Source: Chitinophagales bacterium (GTDB taxonomy: Bacteria; Bacteroidota; Bacteroidia; Chitinophagales; Saprospiraceae). Taken from it: DNA of 64,000 nt. Below the pieces are notes generated by a model. It was not told the origin of the DNA, made no database searches, and saw nothing but the letters and a program-made list of their open reading frames with translations. Where the stretch lies: positions 1 through 64,000 of the forward strand of contig JAAFJN010000025.1 of the NCBI GenBank assembly GCA_013298845.1. Reading direction: 5' to 3'. Each line of letters opens with the position of its first letter. The first letter of the stretch is position 1. Shown piece after piece: positions 25,401 to 33,955 of the stretch. A program made the position numbers and the translations under genes.

Positions 25401-27964
25401 GGTGAGGTGACCGAACAGCCGTTGGCATCGGTAATAGTAACGGCATACGTTCCGGCGCTAATTCCGGTAATGGTAGTGGTGGTTACACCGCCTACACTCC
25501 AGAGATAGGTATAGCCCACAGTGCCTCCGGTTGCGGCAACCGATAAGGCGCCATCCGTGCCTCCGGCGCAAGATACATTTTGTTGTACCGTTACATTGCT
25601 GATCAACTGTGCCGGTGTGCCAATGGTAAAATTCACCAGTGTATCGCAGCCCAGGCCGTCGGTTACGGTTCCAATATAATTGCCGGAAGCCAGATTGGTA
25701 AACGCACCCGTGTTGTTGGAATTGGCATCTACCCGGTAAGAGTAGGGCGGATTTAAGTTGTCGGTGGTAAATGTCACGGCTCCGTCGGTATTGCCAAAGC
25801 AGGTGACCGGGGTGGTAGCCACGGTGACACCCGGTGGCGAACAGTTGACGCAAGCACCCGTGGCAATAGAGGCACCACATTCGGCAAAACTGTTAATACC
25901 CCGAATTTCTGCATTGACAACGCTGCTGGGCAGAAGCCCTGTTACCGTGTAAAAAGTATCCATCTGTAGCGATATCCAGCCCGATCCGGTGTTAATTTCG
26001 TAGCCCAGTGCATCGGGCAGGCTGGGCCAGAAAAACGTAACGGTCGAAGCCGTAGAGTTACCACAAAGTACGCCGGGCGGCGGCAGTGTGTTTTTTACTT
26101 CTACATTGACGCTGTCGCTCACCGAACAACCATAGGAATCGGTAGCGACCAGTGTATATTCGGTGGTTTGCGCGGGTGTTGCGCCGGTTATCGGGCAATT
26201 GGGGCAATTTAAGCCCACAATGGGCGACCATTGGTAGTTTACTTTATAACTGGGTTCAAAGGTGATTGTCCAGTCTAACAGCGTCCCGGTGATACCAAAC
26301 TGGTCATCTACCAGTTGAATTTGCCATTCGCCGTTGGTGGGACCACCCCATAAATCACTCCAAACGCCTTCGGGTTTGAACGTGCCGGTAAATGGTGCGG
26401 CGCTCGCCGGGGCAAATGGCCCCGGGAAACTAATTAAATTGGTGGCCGTTGGAGAAAAACAGGTGTTGGTGTAATCATCCCCGTTTGCACCATTGTCGGT
26501 CGTTAGTTCAATAAATTGTCCGCCCGGCGAAACCAGGAATATGTCCAGGTCATCCACCCAATTGTGGTCAACATTGATGCAAACCGATTGAATTACCCCG
26601 GAATCGAGGGTGATGGGCTGCACGCCGGTTACAAAAATGGAAGAGGTAACCGCCGTAAAAATGGGAGCGACCAGTACATTCTGCGTGTTGGAGACAATGG
26701 TAGGCGGAGGCAATGGCAGGTTAAGTGTACCATCGAGTTCCAGCGGTGTCATGCTGGCGCAAATACTGGTATCTTGGCGTAAAACCGGTGAAATTAATCC
26801 ATTTTCACGAATGGTCAGGTGAATGGTATCCCGTTTACAGGGGTCCTTTTTAAAATCAATGGAAACCGTTTCAATGCCTTCGGGCAAATTATCTTCCAGC
26901 GCCACAATATCAATTACAATCTGGTTTTGGCCCGCCGGAATGAATAAATTGGCCGGAATTGGCTCATAGTCAACCCCGTTGGCGGCCGTGCCAAAAATGG
27001 TGTAATCCAGCGGCAAATCCGTGGTAAGCGGATCGGGTAAAGAAAAGGTAACGGTACCTTTGGCACAACCTTCACTCACGGTGCCGTCCAAACTGACCGT
27101 AGCCACTTCGGTACGAATAGAACCGGTACCAAAACTTTTGGCTTCCAAAAATACCCCCGAATCAAAGGCGCTATCCCCTACATCGGCGATGGCCAGCGTA
27201 ATGGTGTACGATTGACAAGGCTGTACAATCGCCTGCGCTATAAATACGTCGGTAAAACCATCGTACGTTGGCTGGTTATTGCTGTTATTGTTGTTGTTGT
27301 AATATATCGCGTTGGTCGGCGGACAAGGATTACCCGGGCTGGGATTGGCCGGGTGAAGGTTGTTGATGGTTACGGGAAGCGTCGTATTTGGGATCAAAGC
27401 AATGTTCGTAGCCGTTGGGAAACCGGGACCTTCGATAAAAAAGCCAAAAATATCGTTGTAGGAACTACATGCATACTCCGGGTATTCTTCCGATGCAAAA
27501 CAATACCGAAAACGAAGGGTATCTGACGTAGGTATAAACGTAATGCTAAACGACGAAACGTCATTCAGTCCTAAAGCCCCCACCAATGGCGCAAGATTGG
27601 GCTGGGTGGAGCCTCCGTTGTTCAAATTACTGGCAAAATCCGAGCCGTCTGCATCGCCGCCCAAGTTGCCACCCTGGGTTTGGGCCCGACCTGAAGTCAT
27701 AATAATACCCCTTTCGATACCAATAGCACCCTGGCCACCGGTAAAATAGCCCACGGCAACATTGTCACCGTTGTACGTAATATTACTCACTTCTACACCT
27801 TCGCCCAGAAAAATGTTCTGGATGAGACTCTGCGGCGTAAGCGCGGAAGAGGTGGCCCCGGTGATCTGTAAGGGTTGGCTAAAAATATCAGTGGTAATTC
27901 CACATAAAACTATGAAGCCTAACAGGCGTAGTGTGCCCGCAGCAGTAATCAGTTTCTGTTCCAT
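22496..27964 (-). CDS. Giant SprB-repeat surface protein with T9SS type B sorting domain
   Basis: This 1822-residue protein has a signal peptide (ending DIFSQ). A choice-of-anchor L-type domain follows (LRFRYCFASEEYPEYACSSY), then a Calx-beta-like module (VSEGCAKGTVTFSL), then a proprotein convertase P domain (about 430-580; SVCINVDHNWVDDLDIFLVS and WTITFEP). About twelve SprB-type repeats of roughly 75 residues come next, each beginning CxxxxDG or CxxxxTG and ending in a TVTDANGC-like strand. The gliding-motility-associated type B C-terminal domain ends the protein (GFTPNDDNTND, FRIFDRWGEMVFE). SprB repeats are known from a gliding adhesin of Flavobacterium. ATG 27964 was chosen over TTG 27988 because it begins the signal peptide cleanly. 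Confidence 0.88.
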   Translation of the reverse strand: MEQKLITAAGTLRLLGFIVLCGITTDIFSQPLQITGATSSALTPQSLIQNIFLGEGVEVSNITYNGDNVAVGYFTGGQGAIGIERGIIMTSGRAQTQGGNLGGDADGSDFASNLNNGGSTQPNLAPLVGALGLNDVSSFSITFIPTSDTLRFRYCFASEEYPEYACSSYNDIFGFFIEGPGFPTATNIALIPNTTLPVTINNLHPANPSPGNPCPPTNAIYYNNNNNSNNQPTYDGFTDVFIAQAIVQPCQSYTITLAIADVGDSAFDSGVFLEAKSFGTGSIRTEVATVSLDGTVSEGCAKGTVTFSLPDPLTTDLPLDYTIFGTAANGVDYEPIPANLFIPAGQNQIVIDIVALEDNLPEGIETVSIDFKKDPCKRDTIHLTIRENGLISPVLRQDTSICASMTPLELDGTLNLPLPPPTIVSNTQNVLVAPIFTAVTSSIFVTGVQPITLDSGVIQSVCINVDHNWVDDLDIFLVSPGGQFIELTTDNGANGDDYTNTCFSPTATNLISFPGPFAPASAAPFTGTFKPEGVWSDLWGGPTNGEWQIQLVDDQFGITGTLLDWTITFEPSYKVNYQWSPIVGLNCPNCPITGATPAQTTEYTLVATDSYGCSVSDSVNVEVKNTLPPPGVLCGNSTASTVTFFWPSLPDALGYEINTGSGWISLQMDTFYTVTGLLPSSVVNAEIRGINSFAECGASIATGACVNCSPPGVTVATTPVTCFGNTDGAVTFTTDNLNPPYSYRVDANSNNTGAFTNLASGNYIGTVTDGLGCDTLVNFTIGTPAQLISNVTVQQNVSCAGGTDGALSVAATGGTVGYTYLWSVGGVTTTTITGISAGTYAVTITDANGCSVTSPGIITQPSALLASSGAQPAQCNGTPTGTLTGTGAGGTAPFTYAWNSGETSANVNNVLPGSYVLTITDSNGCTDTTQITVAQPPLLLVNATNTPATCHNLNDGTATAQPTGGTLPYTFSWSSTPAQTGITATTLLPNTPYTVTVTDANLCTATATTSLQAPAPLTLTITPTTVSCNSGSDGTATVSANGGNGGYLFVWSVPGETDATANNLPTGTYSVTVTDNKGCTATIATVVNQPTALLPTTTVINAKCFGATDGSAKVNVLGGTMPYTYIWSSGQNTQTIENQPGSVYTVTVTDSKNCTVTASATIGQQPQIIPAFTAKNVLCYNGTSGSINTTATGGTPPFNYVWYGPDNFIGLTKDIDSLAAGTYILTITDINGCTLIDEVTLNQPLAPLQLTAPYVSDTVCFDGATGTARVNAQGGTTPYSYLWDDPAGQTTQFAQNLDVDTYRVTVTDGNGCKAIDSTFIYQKNPLFVYVTPHLPRCFNGLDGYASVDFVSYGVDPYDPSLLTYVWSTEPAQTGRVAINLSHSTTYYVTATDEDGCTATQTAPINNQPELTGYFTGVENIDCYGTNTGSAIVNGTGGTEPYTYLWAPTVSSQTDPFAADLRAGTYFVTITDARTCKAITSITLTEPPALENPTTVVDVLCNGASTGSILAAPSGGVPPYAFNWETGSTGIQLNQVPAGMYTITLTDANGCEHIDSSEIQQPLNPITGTTAPTDVTCFGGSDGRLDINAEGGVPPYQYALNNSPFNGSPLQIALKAGTYTPRIQDGNGCIHTLPDVVIGQRPAIAIELGPEVRIELGDNTQLTADVLNAQSPYELTWSDSDSLWLSCLTCNNPFVDSLFQENTFEVFVVDALGCRGESSIKVIVEKPRKIYVPTGFTPNDDNTNDILFVHGQESAKILNFRIFDRWGEMVFEANDFIPNQISTGWDGNFRGQMMMPEVYVWVLEVEYLDGYKEVLHGQTTLIR

Positions 27965-28368
27965 AAAGACGAACGTAAATTTTATCAAAGGTTTTAACTC
28001 GTTTTCTCAAAAAATTATCATGAGATATTACGTGGGGAAAATATTATCGGGAACAACCCTACTTTACATTTTAGGGCATAAATGTATGCTTATTTACGCC
28101 TTATATTTGCTTTTCCCGACCAAAATTTTTAGCAAGAGTTTAAAAATATCCAAAACGATGCTTTCTACTTCAAAAATTATTTCCAAAGCCGTCAAATGTA
28201 TATAGCGTCGGTGGGTTTTGTGCCTAAAACCCGCCAACGCTCCGTGTAATCCAGCGTTACGCACCGGTTTGTCCCTCAAATCGTCTCCTTTATCTAAATA
28301 AACAAACCGTAAGCGCCATTATGGTGTTCATTTGCGTACAAATTAGAACACTATATCTGTAATATAAT
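27965..28368. other. Divergent intergenic region with one hairpin repeat
   Basis: It lies between the SprB-repeat gene (minus) and sppA (plus). Apart from the palindromic repeat at 28204-28241 I see no gene, RNA or clear promoter box. The left half is AT-rich. Confidence 0.5.
28204..28241. repeat. Palindromic dispersed repeat, copy 2
   Basis: AGCGTCGGTGGGTTTT (28204-28219) pairs with AAAACCCGCCAACGCT (28226-28241) with two mismatches or G-U pairs and a 6-base loop. It shares the core GGTTTTGTGC-TAAAAC and the trailing ACGCTC-GT with the copy at 13753-13820. Confidence 0.55.
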
Positions 28369-30159
28369 ATGCCACAATTTCTTAAATATCTCTTCGCTTC
28401 CTGTCTTGGTACAGCGCTCGCTTTGGGCCTGCTCTTATTTGTTGGGGTTAGTTCCCTTGCTGGTTTAGTCAGTTCCGCCGCCGAAGATAAAGCCGTTACC
28501 GTTAGGGAAAATTCCATTCTCGAACTCAATTTCGACAATGTTATTCCCGAAAAAACCAATAACACCGAAATGGATCCTTTCGATGTTGATCAATCTAATG
28601 TCGTTGGGGTAACCGATATGATCAAAATGATCAAAATGGCCAAAAACGACGGTGATATCAAAGGTATTTATATCCGCCCGCAAATGGTCTCCGCCGGAAA
28701 AGTCAGCACCGCCGATATTCGCGCCGCCCTCGAAGACTTTAAAACTTCCGGTAAATTCATCGTTGCTTACGGTGATTTTTACACCCAAAACGCCTACTAT
28801 ATGGCTTCCGTGGCCGATAGTATTTACCTGAATCCCGTGGGTGCCGTGGAATTCAAGGGATACGCCGCTACTATCACTTTCTTTAAGGAAATGTTGGACA
28901 AACTCGATGTGCAAATGCGGATTTTTTACGCCGGTCAGTTCAAAAGCGCGACCGAACCGTATCGCCTCGATAAAATGAGCGACCAAAACCGCCTGCAAAC
29001 CCGCGTTTACCTCAACGCCTTGTACGATATTTTTATCAACGATATTTCCCGCACCCGGGGCATTAGTCCCAACGATTTGCGCGGTATTGCCGACCGTTAC
29101 GAAGGTTTTAGCGCCGAAATGGCCCAGAAAAATCGCCTCGTTGACCATATCGGTCACGAAGACGTAGCCATTAACGCCATGAAAAAACGCATTGGCCTCA
29201 ACGAAAAGGATAAACTCAACCGCATCAAAATGGACGATTACTACGTGGCCAAAGGCAAAGGCGTGGATCTGACCGATGCAAAAGACAAAATTGCCGTCGT
29301 GTACATGGAAGGTACCATCACCGATGGCGTAAGTGCGGAACCCAATTCCATTACCGATGGACAATACGTGAAAATTTTGCGCAAAATTCGCAACGATGAC
29401 CGCATCAAAGCCGTGGTTATTCGCATGGATTCGCCCGGTGGTTCGGTGTTGGCCAGCGAAAATATTTTCCGCGAAGTGCTGTTGTGCAAACAGGCCGGTA
29501 AACCCGTGGTGGTGAGTATGGCCAACGTGGCGGCTTCCGGCGGATATTATATTGGTTGCCAGGCCGACAGTATTTTTGCCGAACCGGGAACCATTACCGG
29601 CTCCATTGGGGTGTTTGGTATTGTGCCCATTTTGCAAAAAACCATGAAAAATAACCTCGGTATTACGGTAGATACGGTAAAAACCGGCAAATTCTCGGCT
29701 TTTGGTACACCACTGCTCGATTTTTCCGACGAGGAAAGCAAAATTGTGCAGGCGCGCATTGAAGCCACTTACGAAGACTTTTTGAGTAAAGTTGCCAAAG
29801 GCCGCCACAAAACCCGCGACGAAATTCACGAAATTGCGCAGGGACGGGTTTGGCCCGGTATTAAGGCCAAAGAAATTGGTTTGGTGGATGATATTGGTGG
29901 TCTTGACCGCGCTTTGGCCGCCGCTGCTCGTTTGGCCAGCATTGACAAATACAAAACCAAAGAGTACCCGGAAACCAAAACGGGTCTGGAGCAATTTGTG
30001 GACAAATACACCAACAAAAAAGACCGCGATGATGCCATCAGCAATTCGGTGTTGAAGGCAGAATTGGGCGATATGTACCCCGTTTACCGCTCTTTCCGCG
30101 ATATTCGCAACGCCAAAGGTATTCAGGCGCGTTTGCCTTACGAAATGGTCATTTGGTAA
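28369..30159 (+). CDS. sppA: Signal peptide peptidase SppA, 67K type
   Basis: The 596-residue protein has one N-terminal membrane anchor (about 7-32) and two tandem S49 peptidase domains. The catalytic pair is split between them as in the 67K type: K192 in AGQFKSATEPYR and S390 in NVAASGGYYIG, spaced like the E. coli lysine and serine. IRMDSPGGSV and TGSIGVFG are further family motifs. SppA degrades leftover signal peptides in the cytoplasmic membrane. The gene stands alone, facing rnz convergently. Confidence 0.93.
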   Translation: MPQFLKYLFASCLGTALALGLLLFVGVSSLAGLVSSAAEDKAVTVRENSILELNFDNVIPEKTNNTEMDPFDVDQSNVVGVTDMIKMIKMAKNDGDIKGIYIRPQMVSAGKVSTADIRAALEDFKTSGKFIVAYGDFYTQNAYYMASVADSIYLNPVGAVEFKGYAATITFFKEMLDKLDVQMRIFYAGQFKSATEPYRLDKMSDQNRLQTRVYLNALYDIFINDISRTRGISPNDLRGIADRYEGFSAEMAQKNRLVDHIGHEDVAINAMKKRIGLNEKDKLNRIKMDDYYVAKGKGVDLTDAKDKIAVVYMEGTITDGVSAEPNSITDGQYVKILRKIRNDDRIKAVVIRMDSPGGSVLASENIFREVLLCKQAGKPVVVSMANVAASGGYYIGCQADSIFAEPGTITGSIGVFGIVPILQKTMKNNLGITVDTVKTGKFSAFGTPLLDFSDEESKIVQARIEATYEDFLSKVAKGRHKTRDEIHEIAQGRVWPGIKAKEIGLVDDIGGLDRALAAAARLASIDKYKTKEYPETKTGLEQFVDKYTNKKDRDDAISNSVLKAELGDMYPVYRSFRDIRNAKGIQARLPYEMVIW

Positions 30160-30162
30160 AAT

Positions 30163-30200
30163 AAAAAAAGGCGGCGATTACACCTCGTATTCGCCGCCTT
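30163..30200 (-). terminator. Intrinsic terminator of rnz, overlapping its coding end
   Basis: On the minus strand GGCGGCGA (30198-30191) pairs with TCGCCGCC (30177-30170) and is followed by a run of seven T (30169-30163). The stem includes the last codons and stop codon region of rnz. It also lies just after the stop of sppA on the plus strand, where no T-run follows. Confidence 0.8.
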
Positions 30201-31083
30201 CCGTTACCATTCCTACGCGTTCAAATACCGCTTTGGCCTCCAAAAGATGCTGCTCGGTGTCTCGGTAACGCGACGAAATATGTCCCAACAATAGTTTTTC
30301 CGCCCCGGCTTGCCGGGCAATATCAGCGGCTTGTTCTGCGGTCGAATGCCCGGAATAAGCCGCTTCTTCGTGGTGTTCGTTGGTAAACGTCGCTTCGTGG
30401 TACAACAGCGAAACCCCGGCAACGCAGCGCGCAACTTCTTCGGAAGGGGCGGTATCGCTGCAAAAAGCGTACGAACGCGGCGCTTTGGCCGGAACGGTCA
30501 GTTCCCCGTGCGGGACAATAGTGCCGTTGGGCAGGGTGTAGTCACCGCCGCTTTTGATGGCCGGAATGGCGCTGAACGGAATTTGGTATTCCTCAATTTT
30601 TTCGGGTAAAATGTTATCGGGGCGCGGTTTTTCTTTAAACAACCAGCCCGTACACAGGGTACGGTGGTGCAGCGGAATGCTCCAAACCTCGTTGTGTTTA
30701 CTTTCAAAAACTTTGGCGTGTACGGTGGTGTCCACTTCCACCACCGATAATTCGTAAGGGTACCAAACCCCCGAAATTCGACTGATGGTTTCCACCAATT
30801 CGCGCAAACCGGCTGGTCCGTAAATCGTGAGCGGATCGGTGCGGCGTTTGAGGCAAAAAGAGGTAATTAAACCCATCAGGCCGTACACGTGGTCGCCGTG
30901 CAGGTGGCTGATAAATATTTGGGCCACCCCGTCGTATTTTACCCGGTAGTGGTAGAGTTGGTGTTGCGTTCCTTCGCCGCAGTCAATCAAAAAAGTTTCC
31001 GACCCCGATTTTAACAGGTGGGCCGTGTAGTTTCGGCCCTGAAACGGGCCACCGGCCCCGGAGCCAAGTACAATGAGTTGCAT
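30178..31083 (-). CDS. rnz: Ribonuclease Z
   Basis: This 301-residue protein is an ELAC/RNase Z member of the MBL fold. GSGAGGPFQGRNYTA opens it, FISHLHGDHVYGLMG (H60, H62, D64, H65) binds zinc, SDTA holds the bridging aspartate, and HEATF and GHSTAEQAA follow, with a final GHISSRY metal histidine. It cleaves the 3' trailer of tRNA precursors. The length fits the short bacterial form. It lies 5 bases downstream of a lipoprotein gene and probably shares its transcript. Confidence 0.93.
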   Translation of the reverse strand: MQLIVLGSGAGGPFQGRNYTAHLLKSGSETFLIDCGEGTQHQLYHYRVKYDGVAQIFISHLHGDHVYGLMGLITSFCLKRRTDPLTIYGPAGLRELVETISRISGVWYPYELSVVEVDTTVHAKVFESKHNEVWSIPLHHRTLCTGWLFKEKPRPDNILPEKIEEYQIPFSAIPAIKSGGDYTLPNGTIVPHGELTVPAKAPRSYAFCSDTAPSEEVARCVAGVSLLYHEATFTNEHHEEAAYSGHSTAEQAADIARQAGAEKLLLGHISSRYRDTEQHLLEAKAVFERVGMVTEGGEYEV

Positions 31084-31088
31084 AGGTA

Positions 31089-31487
31089 TTAATCTACAAT
31101 GTGTATTGTGTCGAGCGTAACGACTTCTTTTCGACGCGTGATTTCAACGTCACGGACCACGGCAATAGTTCCGCTGAGGTCGGTTCGAGATGAATCACGC
31201 GAGTAAGTGTAGATTTTGTAATTGCCGGTGTACAACAGATCGAACGAAAAGCGGCCCTGGTAATCGGTGCGCGTCCGGTCGTCGAAACCCCAGGTTCGGT
31301 CGCCGTAGATGATATACACATCCTGGTCTTTGGCGGGGTATTGGTCGAGGAGTTGGGTAAACGTAGAACTGAGTTTACTGGTGTGGATATAGCCCTGAAT
31401 GGAAGCGTGGCCTCCTTCGCCTTCGGTGGTGCAGGCAGAAATGGCGAAAATGGCTAAAAAAACAAAACTAATAAATACGTTTTTCAT
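31089..31487 (-). CDS. Small putative lipoprotein
   Basis: The 132 residues start with a lipoprotein signal peptide: KN, a hydrophobic core, and the lipobox ISAC with the lipidated cysteine at residue 19. The rest is beta-rich (GFDDRTRTDYQGRFSFDLLYTGNYKIY) and reads like a carboxypeptidase-regulatory or transthyretin-like fold, common in Bacteroidota lipoproteins. No function known. It precedes rnz by 5 bases. A -7 box lies only 4 bases before the ATG. Confidence 0.7.
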   Translation of the reverse strand: MKNVFISFVFLAIFAISACTTEGEGGHASIQGYIHTSKLSSTFTQLLDQYPAKDQDVYIIYGDRTWGFDDRTRTDYQGRFSFDLLYTGNYKIYTYSRDSSRTDLSGTIAVVRDVEITRRKEVVTLDTIHIVD

Positions 31488-31491
31488 GTTG

Positions 31492-31499
31492 CAAATGTA
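31492..31499 (-). promoter_or_regulatory. -7 promoter box (TACATTTG) directly before the lipoprotein ATG
   Basis: On the minus strand TACATTTG is followed by CAAC and then the ATG at 31487. With the usual distance from this box, transcription would start at or next to the start codon, giving a leaderless or nearly leaderless mRNA for the lipoprotein-rnz pair. Confidence 0.55.
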
Positions 31500-31588
31500 G
31501 GTGGAATGCCACCTTATCGGTAATAAATTTGTTTTTCATCCGGGTTTGATTGGTGGGCTGGACGAAAACCGCTTTTTTTGCACTTCAA

Positions 31589-33931
31589 ATGCACAACGTT
31601 TTTATGAGTATCCAAAGCCTGACCATTGGGGCAATTTTACTGTTAATGGTTGCCTCACCTTTTCGCGGGGCGGCTCAAAAAGACAGTTCACTGTTGCTTA
31701 CCCCGGAGCAATTGCGGGAAAAAGACGTATCTTCTTTCAAAAAAGAAAAATCAATGTTCACTTTTTCTTCGGCCAACCGCACGGACGAAGAAATGATGGA
31801 TATCCCTTTTTCCACGTGGGTTATTACCTCCGACGAGATCTTGCGCTACGGTTTTGTAACCCTGGTGGATGTACTGAAGGCCGCACCCGGTATTCGGGTA
31901 TCGCAACCGGGCAATTCGACCGAAGGCGAAACCTTTATGATGCGCGGTTTATCGGGCAATCAATACGTCAAGATTTTGATCAATAACGTACCCATCAAGC
32001 CATCGGGGACATTGGGGATGCCCATTGGTGCGCAGTTGCCCATTCGGCAGGCCGAGCGCATTGAGGTGATGTACGGCACCGGCGGGGCCATGATGTACGG
32101 AAACGAGGCCTGCGCGGGGGTGGTGAACATTATTTTAAAAGAAACCGATCGCCCCATTTTTACCCAGGCGGATTTGGGATTTGGGTCCAAAAGTTTTAAT
32201 AACCTCGATTTGATGTTTGGCGGGCGGTTATTTCGCGATGATAATGTGTTGAAATTCAGTTTGTACGGGAGTAGTACGGTGCGTAATTTTGGGAGTATAA
32301 AATGGAAAGATGACAAAGAGGTGTTTAATGCCAATAGTTATATGCTGAATAATATGACAACCGATGATTTAGAAGCAATAAATCGTTTCGATGAGGCTTT
32401 AGAAAACGACTCTACCCAAGAACTAAGGGTGTCCGGTTTGGCGCACGAAAGTCGTATGTTCGGTATGTTGATTGACTGGCGGGGGCTGGAATTTACGTAC
32501 CACCGCATGGAGCGCAGCGATCATTCGAGTTTGGGGTTTAACCCGCTTTCGTTTTCGTACGCGACGCAGGACAATATTTTGAAAGAAAAAATGGATGTGT
32601 ATAATTTGAGGGTTTTTTTGAAACGCGAAAGGTTGAATTTGGTGTCGAATATAACCTTCGAGCGGTATAATATTGACGATTTTTCAACGATGGCGCCGGT
32701 TTTTGATGCCAAAGGTGCCTTGGTTTTCAAAAACCGAGATTTGCAAAATACGGCCTATAATTACAAACAGTTGGTCCTTGGCAATTATGCCGACTTGTGG
32801 GTAAATGGCCCACGATACATCAACGGAGGTAGCCGGGATTTGCGTTGGGAGAATACCGGATCGGTAAAGTTAGCCTCATTTTTTACCGTACATGCTGGTA
32901 TGTTGCTTTCTGTTTTGGATGGCTCTCCGCAGGCAGGCTATTTGAGATCACCCAAGCGTGATTATTATGGTGAAAATGATAGTTATTTTAACGTATTGGC
33001 GCATGTTTACAATTCCTACAATTTGGATTTTAAGAAATGGAAAATATCCGGCGGCTATTCGGTCAGTGTAGAAGGGGTTGGCACTCCCCGTTTTTCGGTG
33101 TTGTACAAATTAGATTCGTTAACCTCCGTTTTTGCCAATGCCTCCAAAGCGTACAAGGTATTTCATCCCTATCAGGACTTAAACACGTATAATATTGACT
33201 CTGTCTCCTTTATTACTTATCTGAACGGAATATCTCCCGAACAAGAAGAGAATTTTTCCTCGTATCGCTACACCGAGCGGGTCGAATCTTTTGAAATTGG
33301 TATCAAACGCCGGTTTTCGGAGTTGTTGTTTTTTGGCCAAAATGCCTATAATTTGGCCGAAGGCGGCATGTTGTACACCAATCGCGATAACAAACTTATT
33401 TCGGGATATTATTACCCGGCGGGGCTTTCGCAAAAACTTTGGGGGATTCAACTGCGCTTGGTGGGTTTGTCCACCGCCGCTAAAGATCCCAAACGGTCCG
33501 GTGTGGCCTGGAAAGGGGAGGCTTTTGTGCAATATACCCGTGGAAAGGAGTTTTTACCGCTCAATTACGGCACCACCGATGCCATCCGCAATTTTCCGCG
33601 TTGGATTACGCAGTTGCGCTCATCGGGGCGGAGTGGCAAGTTTCAAATGACGCTGGCCTACAACCGGCAGTCGTCGGTGTCGAGCAAAGGAGCGGTATTT
33701 AATTCGGGATGGGGCCGCAAATTGGTGCGCGATCGCCACCCGGGTTTTTCCACCACCGATATTATGGGGCGTTTTTACCTCAACAAAAACTTTGTATTGT
33801 ATTTTAATGTCCTCAACGTTTTTAACCGAAAATCGTACGGATTGGACGCCAACGGCTCTTTCGACGACCTGCTGGCGCCCGTGCAACTGCGCCGCCAAAC
33901 GCGTTTGGGCATCACCTATAACATGAACTAA
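31589..33931 (+). CDS. TonB-dependent outer-membrane receptor
   Basis: The 780-residue protein has a signal peptide (hydrophobic core SLTIGAILLLMVASPF), then a plug domain (about 60-190; VLKAAPGIRV, FMMRGLSGN, RIEVMYGTGGAMMYGNEA, GVVNIIL) and a beta-barrel ending in RLGITYNMN. Such receptors import siderophores, cobalamin or other ligands powered by TonB. No SusD partner is adjacent, so it is a stand-alone transporter of unknown ligand. I chose ATG 31589; ATG 31604 gives an equally good signal peptide, while TTG 31550 is unlikely. Confidence 0.85.
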   Translation: MHNVFMSIQSLTIGAILLLMVASPFRGAAQKDSSLLLTPEQLREKDVSSFKKEKSMFTFSSANRTDEEMMDIPFSTWVITSDEILRYGFVTLVDVLKAAPGIRVSQPGNSTEGETFMMRGLSGNQYVKILINNVPIKPSGTLGMPIGAQLPIRQAERIEVMYGTGGAMMYGNEACAGVVNIILKETDRPIFTQADLGFGSKSFNNLDLMFGGRLFRDDNVLKFSLYGSSTVRNFGSIKWKDDKEVFNANSYMLNNMTTDDLEAINRFDEALENDSTQELRVSGLAHESRMFGMLIDWRGLEFTYHRMERSDHSSLGFNPLSFSYATQDNILKEKMDVYNLRVFLKRERLNLVSNITFERYNIDDFSTMAPVFDAKGALVFKNRDLQNTAYNYKQLVLGNYADLWVNGPRYINGGSRDLRWENTGSVKLASFFTVHAGMLLSVLDGSPQAGYLRSPKRDYYGENDSYFNVLAHVYNSYNLDFKKWKISGGYSVSVEGVGTPRFSVLYKLDSLTSVFANASKAYKVFHPYQDLNTYNIDSVSFITYLNGISPEQEENFSSYRYTERVESFEIGIKRRFSELLFFGQNAYNLAEGGMLYTNRDNKLISGYYYPAGLSQKLWGIQLRLVGLSTAAKDPKRSGVAWKGEAFVQYTRGKEFLPLNYGTTDAIRNFPRWITQLRSSGRSGKFQMTLAYNRQSSVSSKGAVFNSGWGRKLVRDRHPGFSTTDIMGRFYLNKNFVLYFNVLNVFNRKSYGLDANGSFDDLLAPVQLRRQTRLGITYNMN

Positions 33932-33955
33932 CCCACCCGATATTTATACCACCAC

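Noticed and set aside
27762-28205. 147-residue plus-strand ORF in the divergent region before sppA
   Set aside because: It begins inside the antisense of the SprB-repeat gene and continues into AT-rich intergenic sequence; no domain or promoter.
28465-29994. 509-residue ORF antisense to sppA
   Set aside because: It is the complement of a clear SppA gene with intact catalytic residues; the antisense frame is open only because of the codon bias of sppA.
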